NCBI GenBank assembly: GCA_028277515.1
Contig: JANQGC010000016.1
Span: 1-35,166 of the forward strand
Reading direction: 5' to 3'
DNA: 35,166 nucleotides
Source: Anaerolineae bacterium
GTDB lineage: Bacteria; Chloroflexota; Anaerolineae; Promineifilales; Promineifilaceae
The notes beneath the pieces were generated by a model, which saw only the letters and a list, made by a program, of their open reading frames with translations, was not told the origin of the DNA and searched no databases. This document shows, in pieces, positions 33,325 through 35,166 of the stretch. Within the stretch, counting starts at the first letter, position 1. Each line of letters starts with the position of its first letter. A program made the translations under genes and the position numbers.

Positions 33325-34983
33325 ATGTTAGGTACGAGATTCCCTGTGCACAACAAAAGATTACTCATTACAGGCTTGCTGATAATTTTTACTTTAGTAT
33401 TGGTATCTTGTGGTGGAGGGGCCGAACCTGATACCCAATCTGAAACAGCCGAAGAACAACCCGTTGAGGTTGATACTGGAGAAGAAGCGAGCGCAGAAGA
33501 AGAAACTGCTTCCGAAGAGGAAACGACCGAATCGACAGGTGGTACATTGCGCGTTGCAATGCAGCCCATTGTTAATACCGATCCGTTGAATATATCGTCA
33601 GATAGCGAAGTTCTTGTTGCTAATCATGTATATGATTACCTGGTTGATATTGATCCGCAATCCAACATTATTCCCCGTCTCGCTACAGAATGGGAATCAG
33701 GTGAGGGTGGATTAACCTACACATTTACCCTTGCTGAAGGGGTAACATGGCACGATGGCAGTGACTTTTCGGCCGCAGATGTGGTTTGGACGTTTGACCG
33801 CCTGCGCAATACCGAAGGCGCGCCAACGGCCGATTTATATTCCAATATAGAGAACATCGAAGCGACCGGTGATCTCGAAGTTACTTTCACTTTGTCCGAA
33901 CCCAATTCATTTTTTCTTTATGATTTGAGTGATAATCACGCCCTTATTCTAAAAGAGGGTTCTGAAGAACCTGTGACTGACTTCAATGGAACTGGTCCAT
34001 TCAAAGTCGCTCAGTACAGTCCTGAAGATCGAATTGAGCTTGTGGCCAACGAAGATTATTTCATTGATGGACAACCCAAGCTGGGTGGCGTTGATATTAT
34101 ATTTTTCAACGATGATGTCGCCTCAGTTGATGCCTTAATCGGCGGCCAAATTGATTTGGCACTTCGCATGCCAACCTCCTTGTTCGTCAATTTGCAACAA
34201 GAATCGGGCATCAATACCGTGAGTATTCCTACGAATGGATTTGATTTGGTCCGCCTGCGTTCCGACAGGGAACCTGGGAGTGATCCAAATGTCATTCAAG
34301 CTTTGAAATTAGCAACTGATCGAGACGCGATATTTAACGTTGTGCAGCAAGGCTTTGGTGCTATTGGCAACGATACTCCGATTGGGCCATTGTATGAAGC
34401 CTACTACGATCCTTATGTTACACCTTCCGCTCGAGATATTGAGGCCGCTCGTGAGTTGCTGGCAGAATCAGGATACGATGATAGCAATCCATTGACTTTA
34501 ACTTTGCACACGCCAGATACGGGTGGCCGTCCTGATCTTGCGGCCGTTTTAGCTGAACAATGGTCTGAAGCTGGCGTGTTAATTGACATCAGCGTCGAAC
34601 CGGAAAGCGTTTACTACGGCGTAGATGATAGCGGAAACGAGCGGTGGTTGGATGTGGACCTTGGCATCACTGGTTGGGGATCTCGACCATATCCCCAGTT
34701 TTACCTGGAGACAATGTTGGTTACGGACGCCAAGTGGAATGAATCCCATTTTTCGGATGAGGAATTTGACCAGCTTGTAGAATTAGCCAGGACGACTGTT
34801 GATGATTCAGAGCGTGTTAGAGCATATCGACAAATACAAGAGCTTCTTGTGGAACGTGGTCCAGTCATTGTTCCTTATTTCTTCGCACAATTTGGTGCTA
34901 TAAGCGACCAGTTTGATAACTTTGAGCTGAAAGCTTTTGCTGGACGTACTGATTTCCGAGAAGTTGAGTTTACCGGTTCTTAG
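33325..34983 (+). CDS. Family-5 ABC transporter substrate-binding lipoprotein (peptide/nickel type)
   Basis: 552 residues. The N-terminal signal has a hydrophobic core and a lipobox LVLVSC near residue 31, so the Cys is lipidated and the protein anchored outside the membrane. A strongly acidic Glu/Thr/Ser-rich linker (35-70) leads to the SBP_bac_5 domain, with 'ATEWESGEGGLTYTFTLAEG', 'WHDGSDFSAADVVWTFDRLR', and 'LKLATDRDAIFNVVQQGFG'. Such proteins capture oligopeptides, nickel or other ligands for an ABC importer; the ligand is not identifiable. AGGAG lies upstream of the start. A DppC-type permease follows immediately, and the other subunits are beyond the window. Confidence 0.95.
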   Translation: MLGTRFPVHNKRLLITGLLIIFTLVLVSCGGGAEPDTQSETAEEQPVEVDTGEEASAEEETASEEETTESTGGTLRVAMQPIVNTDPLNISSDSEVLVANHVYDYLVDIDPQSNIIPRLATEWESGEGGLTYTFTLAEGVTWHDGSDFSAADVVWTFDRLRNTEGAPTADLYSNIENIEATGDLEVTFTLSEPNSFFLYDLSDNHALILKEGSEEPVTDFNGTGPFKVAQYSPEDRIELVANEDYFIDGQPKLGGVDIIFFNDDVASVDALIGGQIDLALRMPTSLFVNLQQESGINTVSIPTNGFDLVRLRSDREPGSDPNVIQALKLATDRDAIFNVVQQGFGAIGNDTPIGPLYEAYYDPYVTPSARDIEAARELLAESGYDDSNPLTLTLHTPDTGGRPDLAAVLAEQWSEAGVLIDISVEPESVYYGVDDSGNERWLDVDLGITGWGSRPYPQFYLETMLVTDAKWNESHFSDEEFDQLVELARTTVDDSERVRAYRQIQELLVERGPVIVPYFFAQFGAISDQFDNFELKAFAGRTDFREVEFTGS

Positions 34984-34988
34984 ATCTA

Positions 34989-35166
34989 ATGGCCGCTTCT
35001 GAAGCGCGTTCAAAACCCAAAAACGCCGCCCAAAGTTTTGGGCGGCGTTTTTGGGCTTCCTTCAGACACCTTTTTGATAGACCGACAACAGCCATCGGCA
35101 CAACTTTGTTTTTGCTTTTTCTGGCCATGGCCCTGGTTGGTCCCTTGATCGCACCCTATGGTATGA
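34989..35166 (+). CDS. DppC/OppC-type ABC transporter permease, N-terminus (partial)
   Basis: The frame opens at ATG 34989, 5 bases after the stop of the binding-protein gene, and runs off the window (59 codons). It reads MAASEARSKPK, then 'RRFWASFRHLFDRPTTAIG', then a membrane segment 'LFLLFLAMALVGPLIAPYG'. This is the usual OppC_N layout: a basic cytoplasmic start, R-x-x-P-x-x-x-x-G, a helix and the PLIAPY motif. The opening codons contain a terminator-like palindrome (35016-35055). No ribosome-binding site is seen within the 5-base gap, so it may depend on coupling; a later start is possible. Confidence 0.82.
   Translation, partial: MAASEARSKPKNAAQSFGRRFWASFRHLFDRPTTAIGTTLFLLFLAMALVGPLIAPYGM
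35016..35055 (+). terminator. Perfect terminator-like palindrome inside the start of the permease gene
   Basis: Bases 35016-35031 (cccaaaaacgccgccc) are the exact reverse complement of 35040-35055, and the inner bases also pair (aaa with ttt), giving a 19-pair stem with a 2-base loop. The distal arm contains TTTTT, so the inner GC-rich stem plus T-run has the form of an intrinsic terminator. It lies 33 bases after the binding-protein stop, but within codons 10-23 of the permease frame. Confidence 0.75.

Overview
The window is a gene-dense stretch of a bacterial chromosome with moderate GC (low-to-mid 40s % by eye). The gene content points to the Chloroflexota, probably an Anaerolineae-like lineage. 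The evidence is Thr/Pro-rich linkers in secreted proteins, pre-peptidase C-terminal (PPC) domains, DUF951 and DUF2089 genes, a eukaryote-type UDP-sugar pyrophosphorylase, and TrmFO. This is inference from gene content; there is no rRNA in the window. No tRNA, CRISPR array, transposase or phage gene was seen.

Layout. (1) 1-3464, plus strand: the end of a sugar-binding protein, an RbsC-type permease, an SDR dehydrogenase and an orphan 2-oxoacid dehydrogenase E2 with two E3-binding domains. (2) 3481-5805, minus strand: glmS, preceded by a well-conserved glmS self-cleaving ribozyme and a consensus promoter. (3) 5899-18042, plus strand: a long run of housekeeping and envelope genes. In order these are rseP, a HEAT-repeat protein, a peptidase-MA-like membrane protein that has lost its catalytic residues, a TPR protein, a UDPGP-family uridylyltransferase, trmFO, a DUF4139 protein, hflX, an M20 peptidase and an acyl-CoA dehydrogenase. 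Several of these overlap or nearly abut. (4) 18067-25996, minus strand: two large related secreted proteins, a membrane pseudokinase with a LysM ectodomain, a small membrane protein carrying the same kind of ectodomain as the pseudokinase, and a DksA/TraR-type zinc-finger protein. (5) 26179-28005: a gene remnant antisense to the upstream region of a DUF951 gene, then DUF951 coupled to a CslA-like glycosyltransferase. (6) 28142-31881, plus strand: behind a consensus promoter and a perfect palindrome, a DUF2089 regulator-like gene, two paralogous small proteins, a DUF4097 beta-repeat protein and a GNAT acetyltransferase. Four of these five share one short helical (SHOCT/YvlB-like) domain. (7) 31920-35166: a methyltransferase, a HIT protein lacking the catalytic histidine, and a family-5 solute-binding lipoprotein followed by a DppC-type permease cut by the window end. 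A perfect terminator-like palindrome lies inside the first codons of that permease.

Themes. The palindrome CGGCCG occurs about 39 times, roughly ten times more than composition predicts, resembling HIP1 in cyanobacteria. Three proteins (a kinase, a metallopeptidase and a HIT protein) keep their fold but lack key catalytic residues, which suggests binding or sensing roles. The clearest regulatory RNA is the glmS ribozyme. The best candidates for undescribed systems are the pseudokinase/shared-ectodomain locus (22844-25996) and the DUF2089-SHOCT-DUF4097 operon (28250-31881).
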